Source of the DNA: Macropodus opercularis | Taxonomy: Eukaryota > Chordata > Actinopteri > Anabantiformes > Osphronemidae | DNA: 64,000 nt | Assembly: GCA_030770545.1 (NCBI GenBank) | Contig: CM061100.1 | Location: 2,301,501 to 2,365,500 of the forward strand | Direction: 5' to 3' | Shown here: in pieces, positions 13,323-26,500 of the stretch | Numbering within the stretch: position 1 is the stretch's first letter | Layout of the letters: each line of letters opens with the position of its first letter | Position numbers and translations under genes: made by a program | The notes under the pieces: model-generated | The model's database searches: none | What the model saw: only the letters and a program-made list of their open reading frames with translations | Told to the model about the DNA's origin: nothing

Positions 13323-14788
13323 ATCTCTGTGGTTTGCTTTCATGCAGCCAACACTTTCTCTGGTTGGACTCCCTGAAACACACCTGCTGCCTTCGTTGCT
13401 GGTCTTTTGTCATCTTTTGCCGATAAATAGATGCCGTCTCTGTTAAAAATGAATTTTCTATACACCATCATATAGATTTACTTGTTTTCTGTGAGGCCTA
13501 ATAATAAGTAAGTCTGCCTTCTCAGCATCTAAGTTGAGAAGCATTGGTGTTAGAGTCAGCTGGTTCTACCTCGAACAGAGTATTTAGACTTCAACCATAC
13601 AAGTAGAAAATACATGAGGACATTATTAAAAGCAAACTGACCAATAAAGAAACAACTTTATACATATTAATGAACATCTTAGTTCAAAAAGAGTCACAAG
13701 GTAACAAATATGGCCTCACAACTGGTCCTGATATTTACTCCTACACACCCTACGTTTACATTTCTCAGAGACAAAGAGACGTGATCGAATCAATTATGCA
13801 AACAAAAGCATTAATGACGGTCCCAGAGTTCAGCTTTGTCTTAGATCAGGGACAGCCACGACCTGGCCAGGTACCGTCTGTACCCAGGGCACGCGAAGCG
13901 CTGTGTGCGCATACTTTACTGTGTGCACCCTGCTTTGAATCCCACAGAAAAATGTTCGATTGTGGAAGGTGGAGACGCTCCAGCATTAATTAGCTGAAAA
14001 GACTCATCGAGCCGCGATAGAGGAACATCTAATCACAGGTTTGTGCAAGAACAGCATGATCATAGCCAGGACGAAAACATGGCTGTTACATAGACGCGCT
14101 TCAGTCGATTCCACAAGCTGAAGCTGAGCTTTAATCAAAGAGGCCGTTGCAAGAAGACAACAACAAACGTTAGACTTCATGTAACTGAAGGGACGGCACA
14201 TTACACCGAGCAGCTCATGGGGCCATCGCCCACCTCACGCACTGCTGAGCAGAGATCAGAGTCAAAGATACAGTAACGTCTCACAGAAACATGGGCTGGG
14301 AGACTATTCACACGTTGGATTGACTGAAAATCGTTAATTAATCCTTCAAGCACTGAGCAAAGCTTTTAAGTCGTGTGCCAGGAGTTTGTTTAGTTCTCAG
14401 TATAATGTTTCTCCATTTGTGTGACCTGGAGTCAGTATTCTCGTAATATTGAACCTTCTAGATCACGATGCAGGTGACTCATTCAAAGTTTACCAGGTTT
14501 CTAATGCCAGGCCTGCTCCTCTGCGATTCCCCTTCTGCAGCATTCAGTGCCGCTCGCTCTCATCTTCTGGTTGTGCAACAACTTCATCAACTCTGCTTTT
14601 ATCAGCGCTTCAGCAGTGCAGGTTTCCCTGCTGCTATGACCTCCCGGTTTGCCTCTCCTTGTTCCACAGCGCTGCATTAACCAATCCTGCTTGCCACCGC
14701 GCCTGAATTGGTTTAATTAAATCCAGGGGTCTTAACACCCTCATGAATTTCAAAGAGTGCGAGGATGCATGTAGTCATATGCCAAAAA

Positions 14789-14812
14789 CCCAGCCCAGCC
14801 CAGCCCAGCCCG
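14789..14812. repeat. (CCAGC)n short tandem repeat
   Basis: Four tandem CCAGC pentamers followed by a CCGGCC variant. Simple repeat. Confidence 0.9.
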
Positions 14813-15411
14813 GCCGACGACACGTTTGATCGTCATTAGTTGATATTCATGTGGCGCAACCCTAGAATGGAATTTCATATTCTTTAATATACCTGTGTTC
14901 ATCAGCACGCATATTAATCACAGAATTTAAATCACTGACTGGCGCCTTTCTAATGGGCCGTACAGCGCGTCTTTATCAGTCTTAATTCCTTTTCTCCTCT
15001 CAGGTGCTTAAGCTGACATGAGACCGTGTAATTATTTGACAGCGTGTATAGCAGACATCAGTCAATCTAAGAGACGACATTAATTCAGGCTTTTTGTTGA
15101 CGATTGCCAGATGTCGTCATACATTCGTATGGCAACAGGATGAGAGAGGCGTGTTTTCATTAGACCAATTACTGATGCAAAAAGCATCTACAGTGTTTTG
15201 TTTATGAAAGCATTTTCATATATTATATGAAGACAAAAAAACAATCCTGTCTGTCTGTAAGGCTGGTGCAAAACAGCTGGTGACATTCTTGGAATGCCAT
15301 CAAATCAGAACAAAAGCATGAGCACAGTGTGATACGTTGGTTTCCCCACTGTGATGAGCATTAATTGCTGTGAAAACAGTTTGCTCAGCGGGATGCTGGG
15401 CGCAGCTTAGG

Positions 15412-15431
15412 GGAGGTGGAGGTGGAGGTGC
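15412..15431. repeat. (GGAGGT)n short tandem repeat
   Basis: About three tandem copies of a G-rich hexamer followed by GCTGGGGG. Simple repeat with four or more G-runs, so a G-quadruplex is conceivable but untested. Confidence 0.7.
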
Positions 15432-18400
15432 TGGGGGTAAGTGAAAGGCAGACGAGACAAGGTTGATCTCAAACTACCACGTGTCAGACACGATATTATG
15501 AACGGTGCCTTGGGTGAACCCAGAGTCTTTGATGTGTGGTCTAATTAACCCACCTGCAGTCATTTTTATTAATACCTCATACGCCGCCGCTCATTTTTCA
15601 TCCAACAGCTATTGACATCCTGCGTCGTAGACGGCAAGGCCACACTGCTGTTACCCTGCTCCTGCCCCATTCTGCACAGAATGATTCATGCTTTTCTCTG
15701 CCTCAGCATATTTTACATAAGAACCCAGGGAAGAGATGCACTGGTTCCCACGGCAGCTGCAAGGACAACACGCTATTTACAAGTATTTACGATAACGCAA
15801 TGTTATAAAATATTTTGATAATCGCCCAGAACCACCAGATTTAACGATCAAACTTTTATAGTCATCATGAGGCTGATATGTATTGTTTGGACTGAAATTA
15901 CATTTATCCAGTCGTTAAGCAGGTGATTTATGACCACATAGCTGTTACTGTAATAAACATGTTGTTGTACGAACACACGCAGAGATGCTCATCAACCTGC
16001 TACAACAGGTGTCCAGCGCCAGCTCTGCACAGGTCCGTTCTTAAACGGTGACCAATCAGCAACGTCGCACACGAGTCGAGTTCACAGCTGGAATAGTGAG
16101 ATAAGAACTTGTTTCCAACAGACCCGGTCCCTGCATTTCCGCAAGCCTGCACCAGAGACTTGTCCACACGGTGTTTTCAGAAGAAACACAAGACGTCCAG
16201 TTGAAAGGTTTGACTGCTTTTAACAATACACAGCCGTGAGACTCCTACACCTGCGTGTCCTGCTGTTGGCTCGGGATCAATGTTGTGAACGCGCCCGTTT
16301 TAATTGGGTACACTCTGTACAGACAGACACACATTCCAACCTCAAGTCGCTGAAGCCTGGTAATGTAGCGTAACAAAAGTTAACAGTGCTACTTGAATGT
16401 TACTGAACATATATATGTGCACAACATACATAAAAACACCAACCCTGAATATTGATTATAGCACATATCTGACTGCCACACACCTGGATCGTGTGGCTAC
16501 AGTGAGTGGCTAAAAGCAAATCCATAATAGGAAGTGACACAGGCGGCGACGTGCCATGAAATTCATATGCACTGTGTGGGAGGAAGAAAGGGAAGCAAAT
16601 AAAATCATTCCACCGTAACCTCTCAAAGCTCAAAATACACTAATCTGAAGCCTTCTGCTTAAAGCGCCCGGTTATCAAAGGGCAGTGCAACATTACATTA
16701 GCAGGACTCTCAGCTGAGCGCGCGTCCGTGGGGATTTTTCTATTTACCAGTCCTATCAGGAATGAAGCCTGGTGGAGCCCAGTGCTTATTAATAGAGAGT
16801 CTCCACTGGCCAGTGAACTTCATTCCACCAAATGCGAGATGGGATTTGCCAAGTGACTGCTGAAAGAGAATGAGGGAGACTCAGACGGCAGCAGCGGTGG
16901 GAACGTCTGGAAGTCTGCTCCTCTTCATTTGCCCCTCACCCTGAACGAAAACCGGAGCCACCAGACTGAATGTGCCCCACTTCTGCCACTTTACACTCAT
17001 GCATACATTTATGGGTAACACACACACGGTGCAGTACCTTAGTTCAGGTTTCGGGGCTGCGCTGCTTGTGTCCACCCACTGGTGTGATACTGTGTCTTGT
17101 TTTGATGTGCACACAGCCTAGTGTTGATGTTAGTCATTAATAAAAAATGCCACCATCTGCTCCCTGCCTGTGCCAGTGCTCCGTGCAGGATCTGTCTACT
17201 CCAGCACTGCTATGATGGACAGATATTCAATAATCCACCCCAGAATAAGAGCATGCAGGCCAGCAGCAGAAGGTGCTTTCTCCTAGCACGAGTGGTACAG
17301 TGACGCATCGCCTTCCCAGAGGACGTTAGCTGACCCTTACACGGTCGATAGCATCATGGTAGCAATACCAACATTCAGTTCTGGTCTGCTGGCTTTGACT
17401 CTGATTTTAATTAATCAGCACAGCGGCGGACCCTTCGCCACAGCAGCTAATCTGACTGTGCAGAGACGGTTGTTTGGAAAAGAATCCTAGTGAGAGATTC
17501 AGTCGAAGAAATCTACGAGAGCATCTCTTTCCATCAGCGCAGGCCTTCCCACCCCGGAAAGATCTCATAACGGGACGCCTTAATAAAGATAAATGTGTTT
17601 ATCTCAGCTGGGAAACACTGAAGTCATGCAGCCGAATGAAGGAATAATTTGTAAAATACACAGTGACACCAGTTTTTTTTCTTCTCACAGATGAATTTAG
17701 GGAACAGTGCACAAGTTCTGTGTGTTTTGATGAAGCGTTGAGCTTCATGTGGAAGGTTCTGGTTTGGATAATATTCAGAATCAGTTGAATAAACACTGGC
17801 TTCACCAGCTAAGACCGGAGGAGTCGAGGCAGCTACACAGCAAGGCCCAAAACCTGGAAAGATGTCGTTTTTACTACTCACAAGTTGAATGATTTGACTC
17901 CTGGTGTGAGAGCGGGACATCGACCCTCCCAGTGGGGCCAAGGTCACGGAGTCGGACGCCTTCTGGCTCCTCTCCTGCAGGGAGCACATGACAGGTTTTC
18001 AATAACTTCTTTCCTAAGCCTCTTAACAAGGTCACCGAGAGCATTTCAGACCTAGATTAGCGGACGACATTTAGCTTTGCTGAAAAGTGCTGAAGCAATT
18101 AACACCTAATATTAAGTCCAACACTGGATAAAATGACAGGTCTGACTGTCGCTAAACGTCACCTGGTTTGCTGCGTGTCCACAGATGAACCTACTGTGGA
18201 ATCATACTGTAGCTCATGATTATCTCACGTCAAGCGAGATAACGTAGGTATGAATCCCAGTCGTTGAAATGACTGAAGCGTTGAAGAGAAACATTCCGTG
18301 TTCTCCAAATGCACTAAGATCTGTGCAGAGGTTTCACATTCTGTGCAGTTAAACGGACATAGATTCAACCTTCTAATCTATCCAGCGTTTGATAGGAACC

Positions 18401-18897
18401 TCTCATAGTCCCAGATAAAAACAGATGCTTAGAACTTCCACATTTATGGACACTGTCATTTGAATTGAGGGCACTGAGCAGCTCCGTCTCCGGTTTACCA
18501 GCTCTCTAATGAATAATGAAAGCTGTTTGGCACACGTTCATCCAAGTTCTGCATTTTCACAGTAAAACTTCCTCAGAGGACGAGGTGACGGTTAGATGTT
18601 AATACAGATGCAGAGGGTGAATTTCACGTTCGCTTCATCCACATCTGTCAGACAGAGGTGAGGGAGCAGGAGACTACGCTCCGTCCTCTCTCTAGTCTGC
18701 ATTTCTCCCTCCAGTCTTTATTTCAGGCTAATGACACATGGAGGTTAAGGAACATTAGTCCGCTCCCTGGACTAGAGCTGCTCCTATTATAGTGCTACAG
18801 CAAAGCTTTCTTCAATGGGCCAACCCTACTTTATCACTGCTTACCCAAGACCTTTCCCAGAAGGTCAGGCTTTTCTAATGACTCGTGACTTGAGTCA

Positions 18898-19020
18898 TGA
18901 GGAGGGGAAGAAAAGTGAACGGGGGAAAATTGCCAGTCGAGAGAGACAGAAGTAACGGTGAGAAAGAAAAGCAAGGAAGGGAAGGGTGGAAAAAAATCAA
19001 GAGGGCAAAGAGAAGGTTAG
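18898..19020. repeat. Purine-rich tract
   Basis: About 120 bases dominated by A and G on the plus strand (GAAGAAAAG, GAGAAAGAAAAG and similar), with only a few pyrimidine interruptions. Low-complexity sequence and no gene. Confidence 0.6.
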
Positions 19021-20259
19021 TGGTGATAGAGACGGATGTCACAGCAACAGTAATGGCCTGAATGTGTAGGCTGTGGATACCTGAGGTTAAGTTTCAGGGG
19101 AACAATCGCCTGCAATAATCGCTTCTATTAAAGGTGTAAGGACTTGAAAGGCAGACGAACTCACAGTCAGTAAGTGAAGCAGGTGGACAGAAAGGCAAAC
19201 AGAGCCGGCGCCGGCGTTCAGGCTCTGAGTTGACTTACAGGCGAAGCGGCAGCTTTCCAAAGAAACCAAAAGTTTGGACAAAACAATATGGTGTCTTTGA
19301 TGAGCAAACTCAAAGCAGGTGGGGAGTGGGTGGGGCCAGGTGGAAATGGGAGGGGCCGGTGAGTGATTGACAGGGAGGGAGACCAGAGAGGAGACAGATA
19401 GTGAACTGGACTGTGACCCATATTACAGCTGTGGTATCATGTGTTTTCAAATCACTGGTGAGCAGCTGAGAAAAAAGAGCACAAGCTAAATAATCACAGT
19501 GTCCGGTGTCTAAATGTTTCACTTTGTGTTTTTTACACTCAACTGTGGCTCAGGTCTCCTCAGTGAATTCCTCTTTAATTAAAAGCATTTGAAGGTGCAG
19601 AAACATTTGGTATAATTGGTCCTTGTCTAACCACTTAACAGAGGTGGGCGCAGCTCGGTGAGCAGGAATCCACAATCAGAAGGAAAACAGAGCACATCGC
19701 TCATAGAACGGAGCTTCGATATAAACAGAGACGACAGTAACGTTGAGTGGAGCACGGTGTCCAGGTGAGAGACAGGAGCTTAAGCGACTGAGCATTTGGC
19801 TCCTGCTGGGACAAGGATACTGTAAAGTTCAAAGACGGTTTAAAGACACATCAGCTCGGAGAAGAGCCATTTAAAAGCAGTTCATGCTTGGAGAATAGCG
19901 ACACCCATCACAGAGCTTAGTGGCTTCGTGACGGCCCAGCCGGACGCCCCAGCAGGACGGCAGGCAGGGCATTACATCACTCAGCCACTTATCAGCACTT
20001 ACCATCACACTTTCGCCACATTTCACAGTGATAGGTGATTTTATCAGAATAACACTGGGATAAACATGGTCAGACTGTTTTCCTGAGCTCATGCAAAGTT
20101 TATGAAGATGTCAGAAAGGAGGGACAGCAGGAGGAGCAGCAGAGACTAAAACAAAGAAGGAAGCAAAGGGGATTATTTGAAAAAACTTTACTAAGGTTCA
20201 GAAAGAAACTGGGACTGTCACAGGGAAAAATACAGCTTCTACACACTAAACCTTAGATC

Positions 20260-20520
20260 ATGGAGTTAAGAAAATCAAGAGAGATGATCAAGCTGTCTCC
20301 TTGGCACCTCCTTGTGAAGCGTTTCCAGATAGACCCGGATTGGGAGGGATACAGTAGAGTATGTGGTGCATCCCATCTGGCTTGGAAACACAGGAATCTC
20401 CTCGGAGGAGCTGTGGATGTGGCCGGGGAGAGCGACGCCTGGATTAACTTGCTGGCACCACAACACAGACCCAGATAAGGTTGGAGGAAAATGGATGAAT
20501 GGACATATGGATGGAAAATA
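20260..20520 (+). mobile_element. Decayed fish LINE 3' end (ORF2 C-terminus and tail)
   Basis: The plus-strand frame ending at 20478 carries the pattern typical of the ORF2 C-terminus of a common fish non-LTR retrotransposon: a Trp and Tyr region (DPDWEGYSRV), then SHLAWKHR, then a GAVDVAGESDAWINLL stretch and a short PRPR end before TAA. Consensus copies of this LINE type read roughly '...YVSRLAWERLG...EVAGEREVWASLL...RPDP'. The stop is followed by GGATGAATGG...ATGGATGG, a degenerate ATGG-type 3' tail as seen in these elements. Only the last ~75 codons and tail remain, so this is a 5'-truncated fossil. The exact family (Rex1- or L2-like) is not certain. Confidence 0.75.
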
Positions 20521-23500
20521 GAGAAAATGTTGGAAAAAGACATTGCTGGCCGGCTTTAGCTTATCGGCCACGGGCCTTGGACCCCATGTCTCATCACCTC
20601 TGCATTTCGGGCATCCAAGGCACAAATGGCTGAACAAATGGAAGACAGATAAGCAAAGAAAATGTATATGGAGAAAGATACGGTGTCACTGTGGGAATAT
20701 TGCCTTCACAGGTACAGGACACAGTGACTTGATAATGTCAGTCAGTGATTGGAACGTAATTGCTTTCTAATGAATTTCAGTTTTCCCTGAAATGTCGCCT
20801 GTTGCCACCGTGTACGATAACGCGAGAAGACTTGCTCTCACTGAAATAATGGAACAGCAGCAGGCTCATGGTTTTAAACCGATGGGTGGTTTGCTCATTT
20901 CTCGAGCATTATCATCAGAACACTGGAATCAATTCACGTGGGCTTCGACCTGACACGCTGCTACATGTTGAGAAAGTTTTACAGGACAAAAAACGCACAG
21001 TCTGACAAAGTTAGGTAGAAGTGAAGAGAAAGAAGGAGCTGGGAGTCAAACCACGGGTCCTGGGGTTCGGAGCTGAGGCCTTTTCTGGTCCTATGCTAAG
21101 CTAAGAGCTGGAGCTTTCATCTTGCAGGAATCCCAGTGTTTGAAATACTGTATATTATCAGTCTGAAGTGTTGCTGATTTGGTGTCGCTCATTTCTGATT
21201 ATGGCGAGTTCACAGCAGGACTGTGGTTCTTTCCTTGGTCCGATTCTGGATTGTTCGCTCGTAGCCGGAGGGCGACGTAATGCACCTTCACTCCACATCA
21301 AGAAACTGATACAGAAACAATTCTGCAGAGTCCTATACATGTGAGGGGCACCGGTGCCGTAAAGTACAAAATAAAACCACCGGCTCATGACAGCATCAAA
21401 TTGAAAAATAAAACTCAATAGGGGAACTTTGAGGAAGTAATAGCACAACACGCATGTGCACGTAACATCAAAGCAACTCGTATTTGAAAAGCGATAACAG
21501 TGAACAATGTTTTGCTCTCCAAGGTAACCAAGCAGGACTTTTATGAAATGTGACAGCATGACGAAAACATCCACACTGGGAGGAAACCGCGTAGGCTCAA
21601 AACACCCGCTCTGTCCTTGTGGAGGGATGTTTGCACTAACAAATGTGCTGCTGAACAGATTTTTAGAGCGTATGCACCAACACTCGCCATTTGTGCAGAA
21701 AGCTGATTAAAGAGTGAATGAGGAAGTTGATTTCCGCCCCACAGTGGACCAACAATGTGCAGGATTAATCAGGCTGGGCTCCTATCCATGCAGGTTAATT
21801 AGGGTTAAATGATAATTAGGACACCATTAAAAAAGGCAAACAACCACAGAGGAGCGTTAATCTGCACAATGCTGCGCTGCTGTGGGTTCGTTCGTTTGTT
21901 AGTGGGGGGTGTTCATGCAAAGAAAGGTGCTTCTTTGCATTCAGCGGGATTTGTGTGTATGTGTGTGTCTACCAAGGAGGATTCACTGTGTAAATTTGCC
22001 ATGTAAATCATATATCAATATGCATAAAGCATGTGATTTTTTCTTTTTGCACACATTTCCTCCCCAGATCTGGAACCTGGGAGACTTTTTTGTGACATTG
22101 AAGAGACTGAAAAAATTCTGTGGCATGAATACACTAATTTAAGCATCTTCAAGGATAAAATGTCTGAGCACAATCCACGCTGCATCCTTTTAACCGCTGC
22201 TGTGCCAAACTGCTCCCGGACAAGTTCATTATAGCCAAATGAAGCGCTAACAGCCAGATTTGTTACTGCCGCGCCTGACGGGATGTAAATGAGTCGGGGT
22301 TGACCTGGAACAGCCTCTTTGTCCCTTCTTAAATACAACAATTTGCTTCCATTTTGTGCTCGCAAATGTGACACCAGGATGTTGCAGTGACAAATTGGAA
22401 TTGATTGGAGTCTTGGCTAAAATGTCTCAGGTTATGACCCCTGAAGCTCAAAAGCATTTTTCCAGATTAGTATTCTGCAGCTCACAGCTCCTAGCTGGCA
22501 GCCGAGGTCTGACAGCATGAAGAGAATCGATCTGCATTACAATCTAATCTCAAAACTGTGGGCGCATTATCACTATTATATTTATTATTATCGCCTTTTT
22601 TCCTGCAATGTCTCCAATCCAAGCCTAAATCCATCTGAGTGGTGAAAGCAGGGAAACGAGACCCGTCTGAGCTTCACTCACAATTACGCACCAATTGCAT
22701 CATACGAGCTGAGAGGCAACGTTTTAATCCCCCAATAAAGTCTGGGCTCTCCGTTTTGATTTGTGGCGATCTCAGGCAAGCAGATGTGCCGACCGTAAAG
22801 TCATTTTGCTGCCATTCACCCATTTGTTGCCGTTAATGACGGATCGTGCAGACTGTGGCCCTGACAGGTTAGCGGTGGGGTTGGTTTGTAATCCTCTTTA
22901 GGGTCTTCAAATCTCCAGGACTGGCACCCTCTGCAGCGCCCAGATGTATATGGCATAAACTTATCAGCACGAAACACCCCTGGCACGTCTGAGTGAAAGT
23001 GGGAGCTTAGCATTGATAGAAAGGCTGTAAAGTAGCAGTGGGCATTTTATTCCATCTTATTTTTATTTTATTTCTTTCTTGGAAGGGTGTATCTGGGGGC
23101 CTCCTGTGATCTGACTGCAGCCTGACTGAGTCATTCCTGAGCCGCGATAAGGGCTCGGATAAGCATAACGACGCTTGGAGGTGTGAAGTTTTCGCTCCCT
23201 CTAAATGGAGATGGTGATTCTCTCCTTACACCTCTGTGCTTATTTAGAGAGCACACTATGGCCAGGAATTTCAATAGGGCTTCTTATTCACACACGGGTT
23301 TTTACTGTGTGTGTCAGTGTGTGACCTGCATTCGCTACCTGTTTTACCAGCTCCCTCCCGGTGAATGCTGAGCAGAGCGCGTTGGTGGGCGGGGGGTTAC
23401 TCTGTCTGCTTGCCCAGCCAGGTGTTTCAGGACTGGCGTGTACCACAGGTGTGTGTGTGATGTTGGTGGTTAGCATCGCTTACTGACGCCACTTGCAGCA

Positions 23501-26500
23501 CTTCATTGCGAATTCATGTACGGTTTTAAAGTACATAAGGTAGAACTTACCAACAACTGCTCATATTACTCTTTTCCTCTAGTCACCATCAGGTTTTAAA
23601 TTCACCCAATGAAAGCCTGGCGGGTTCCTGTGCTGTGCGCCTCATATAGAATTAGACCTGGTTCTATTTCAGTGGAATTGCTGCAGTCAGGGTATTGACT
23701 AGAGGGAGCGTAGTAAAATGGTCCTTTTCTGGAGAGTTCAGCTTGACTGAAAATTGACATGCAACAATCTCCCACAGCACCATCTACCATCTACCACTGG
23801 ATGTGAGAACGCACATTTCACCGAGCCACCACGTTTCCACATGAGTCGTTAGTTTACGTCTGCTGATGTAGAGAGGCAGCAGAGAATTATCTCTAAACAG
23901 TAGCTAGTTATTAATATTATGTAAATATTCCTTACTTTTGGTTGGGTGATTTTTCTTTTCATGACTTACTGGACTCCCCTTTTATTTTGTCGTCTGACGA
24001 GCATAACTAATTAATAGTTAATGACAATAGCTGAGAAATTACCCCGAGGCTTGTTAATGACAATAGCAAGTGTGGAGATCACTGACAACGCCAACAGCCG
24101 TAGCCAGAGGCATTTTGTTTTCGGCCTGTCTGCGTACTTGTCTGATTCTCATAAATGCAATATCCCAGGACTTATTATTACATATTAAAATCTGGCCTAA
24201 AGAAAGTTTGAGGGTCAGATTTCAAGGTCAGTGTGACGTCACATTTGTCCCATTCCCATCAGAGCAACATATGAGAAAGTGGCACAAATGAAAATAACTA
24301 ACTCGCTGCTCAGCCTTTGAAGTAAAACTATACATTCATGACCTGATTACATTTTCAAAATAAGCCTGAGGCACAGACAGACTATTGAGCTCAGAACATT
24401 TTTTTGCCATGGGATTTGTTGACCAGCCTCAACTGTCTTTCCCTCACAGAGAATACAATGAAATCCAGTGATGCCTTTTGAGGAGTAATGAAAAAAGCGC
24501 CCACAGAGGCTGAACCGGTTTGATCTCGGGTGATTCTTATTTATTACATCTTTTAGGCTGCATTGTACTCCTCTAAAAAGTCATGTCGTAGCTTGTAAAC
24601 CCCGGAGCAGCGTGGCTTTCGTAGGAGAAATCATTTGACATTGATAAAACATGTGGAGCAAATGAAAGAGGGAAAAAAGAGGAGAGAGGCAATAGCAGCA
24701 ATTTTATAGCTGAAGTGCAAAGAAAAACACAATTACTGTGGGAGGAGAGCGGGAGAACAGTGGAGCGACGCACACGAGTGAGGATGTTTGAACCTCTCCG
24801 CACTGACTGTGCTTGATTACGTTTACCACGGCAGAAACTATAGTAAGCACCTCTTTCACAGCAGCAGCCGTGGGTTCCTGGCATTTCACTCAGATATTGT
24901 AATTGACAATTTCCCTGTAGAGCTACAATTGTGGCTAAATGGTCTCGAGCCATTATGCAATTTGACTATATGTCAGGCTTGAAACGCGAAAATGTGCGTA
25001 TCCCTCGTCTTGCTGTGCACTGACTCGCCCGAGTGTGGTTCAGTGGAAATTGCTCAAATGATGAAAATATATAATTGCTGCAGCGGCGGCGGAGATGTAT
25101 TGCACAGTAAGCAGTGGAAGTGCAGATTTGAAGGTACACGTGTTACAGGGAGAGAGGAAAACTGCAAAGCGACTAAACGAGCGAGCGGCGTGGCATAAAT
25201 CCGCAGCAACAGAATGTAAACAGTGAAAGCACTGTTCACTGCAGCTGCGAGTACAAACAGCAGCCAGAATAGAGACACATCTCCACAGCGTTTGGGCTTA
25301 TTTACTGGATTCCTGCATCTTGTGAGCGACTACTGCACAGACTGAAGTTTTGTTTTCCCATCCATATCTTTTAATGCGTTACACATTCATCTGTTTGGCT
25401 GGATTGTTATTCAGTCCTGTCAATATTCTGTGCAAATTAAGAGGAGCCAGATGCGATTCAGCAATTCAACGGTTTTTGTGTTTTCTATCAAACGTTCAGC
25501 CTCTGCTGCAGCGTAATATAATACAGGCTCCACTTCCAGGCCTCGGAGTTATTACCGTGCCTAGCAGGGGCTTAGCTTTCCCAGGCCAGATTGTTTTCTG
25601 AAAACACCGTCCGACTTTCTTTTTTTATTTATTTCGTTTCACGGCATATTGTCACTCTTTCCTGAGAACAAAACATTCCAGCGTTTGCAGGCTTTCGGCT
25701 AAATTAGAGCACAGGTCAAATGGGCTGCGTTTGCTGTCTGAATCGCTTTGCTTTGATTCACCTCATTCAGAGCATCCACTCAGAGAGCATTGAATGTCCT
25801 GAAGTACTGATTGAATTAGACAAAGAACCCTCACGAGGAGGAAGAACGACAGAATGCAATCATATTCCCATTAGCACGAGGCTGGGTGGCGGCATCGCGT
25901 GCTGGCCTTTTCTTATTCGTCATTAATTACTGCTCATTTCACACATTCGGTTCTCTCGCTCCCCCCACTCTGCTTCGCTTCGTACCGTTCTCAGCCCTGC
26001 TCATCAGGTTGCTTTCCCCCCAACTCTTCTGAATTAAGGCATCTGTCGGTGGTCAGAGGACGGCTCGGCTTTGTTCTGCCTCAAAGTCTGGAATTACTTT
26101 CATAAGAGTGAAGTTAATTTGAAGACTGCCGTGCACTTCAATTAAACACTGTAGAGGTGGAGTGGCTTCTAAAAGTGATAGAAGGAGACTAAGGTGAGAA
26201 ATACAGTACGTTGCCATTACATAACAATAGAAAACGCCGTGTGGTTTGATTTTGCCAGTGGCTCCTAAATCTTTTGTCTCTGAGCAGCTGTCTGGGTGTG
26301 TTTTCATCACTGTCGCATACCCGGCAGATTTCTCTGCTTTCAGCTTCCTCCTTCGCAGCCGTGACTCATCGCTCCAAAGGTCGCACTGGAACTTCTCGTC
26401 TTGCCCGCGTGTTTAGCGGCGAAGGCGCAAAGCAGCATAAACGGGACCAATGCAGGTTATATTAAGCTACAGCGAAGCTACGTCGGACGTCTTTAGCTTC

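Larger units (their letters stand above)
7311..20259. other. Non-coding stretch, no gene seen
   Basis: About 13 kb in which no open frame shows a recognisable domain or splice-linked exon series. The longest frames (8558-8953, 12644-13066, 17624-17989) are isolated and of random-looking composition. Small low-complexity tracts lie at 13274-13322, 14789-14812, 15412-15431 and 18898-19020. Several AT-rich segments with TAATTA-type cores (for example around 17401) could be enhancers, but that cannot be judged without cross-species alignment. Confidence 0.55.

Noticed and set aside
21158..21574. 138-codon open frame on the minus strand with hydrophobic stretches
   Set aside because: Hydrophobic runs suggested a membrane protein, but the order is irregular and no family resemblance was found.
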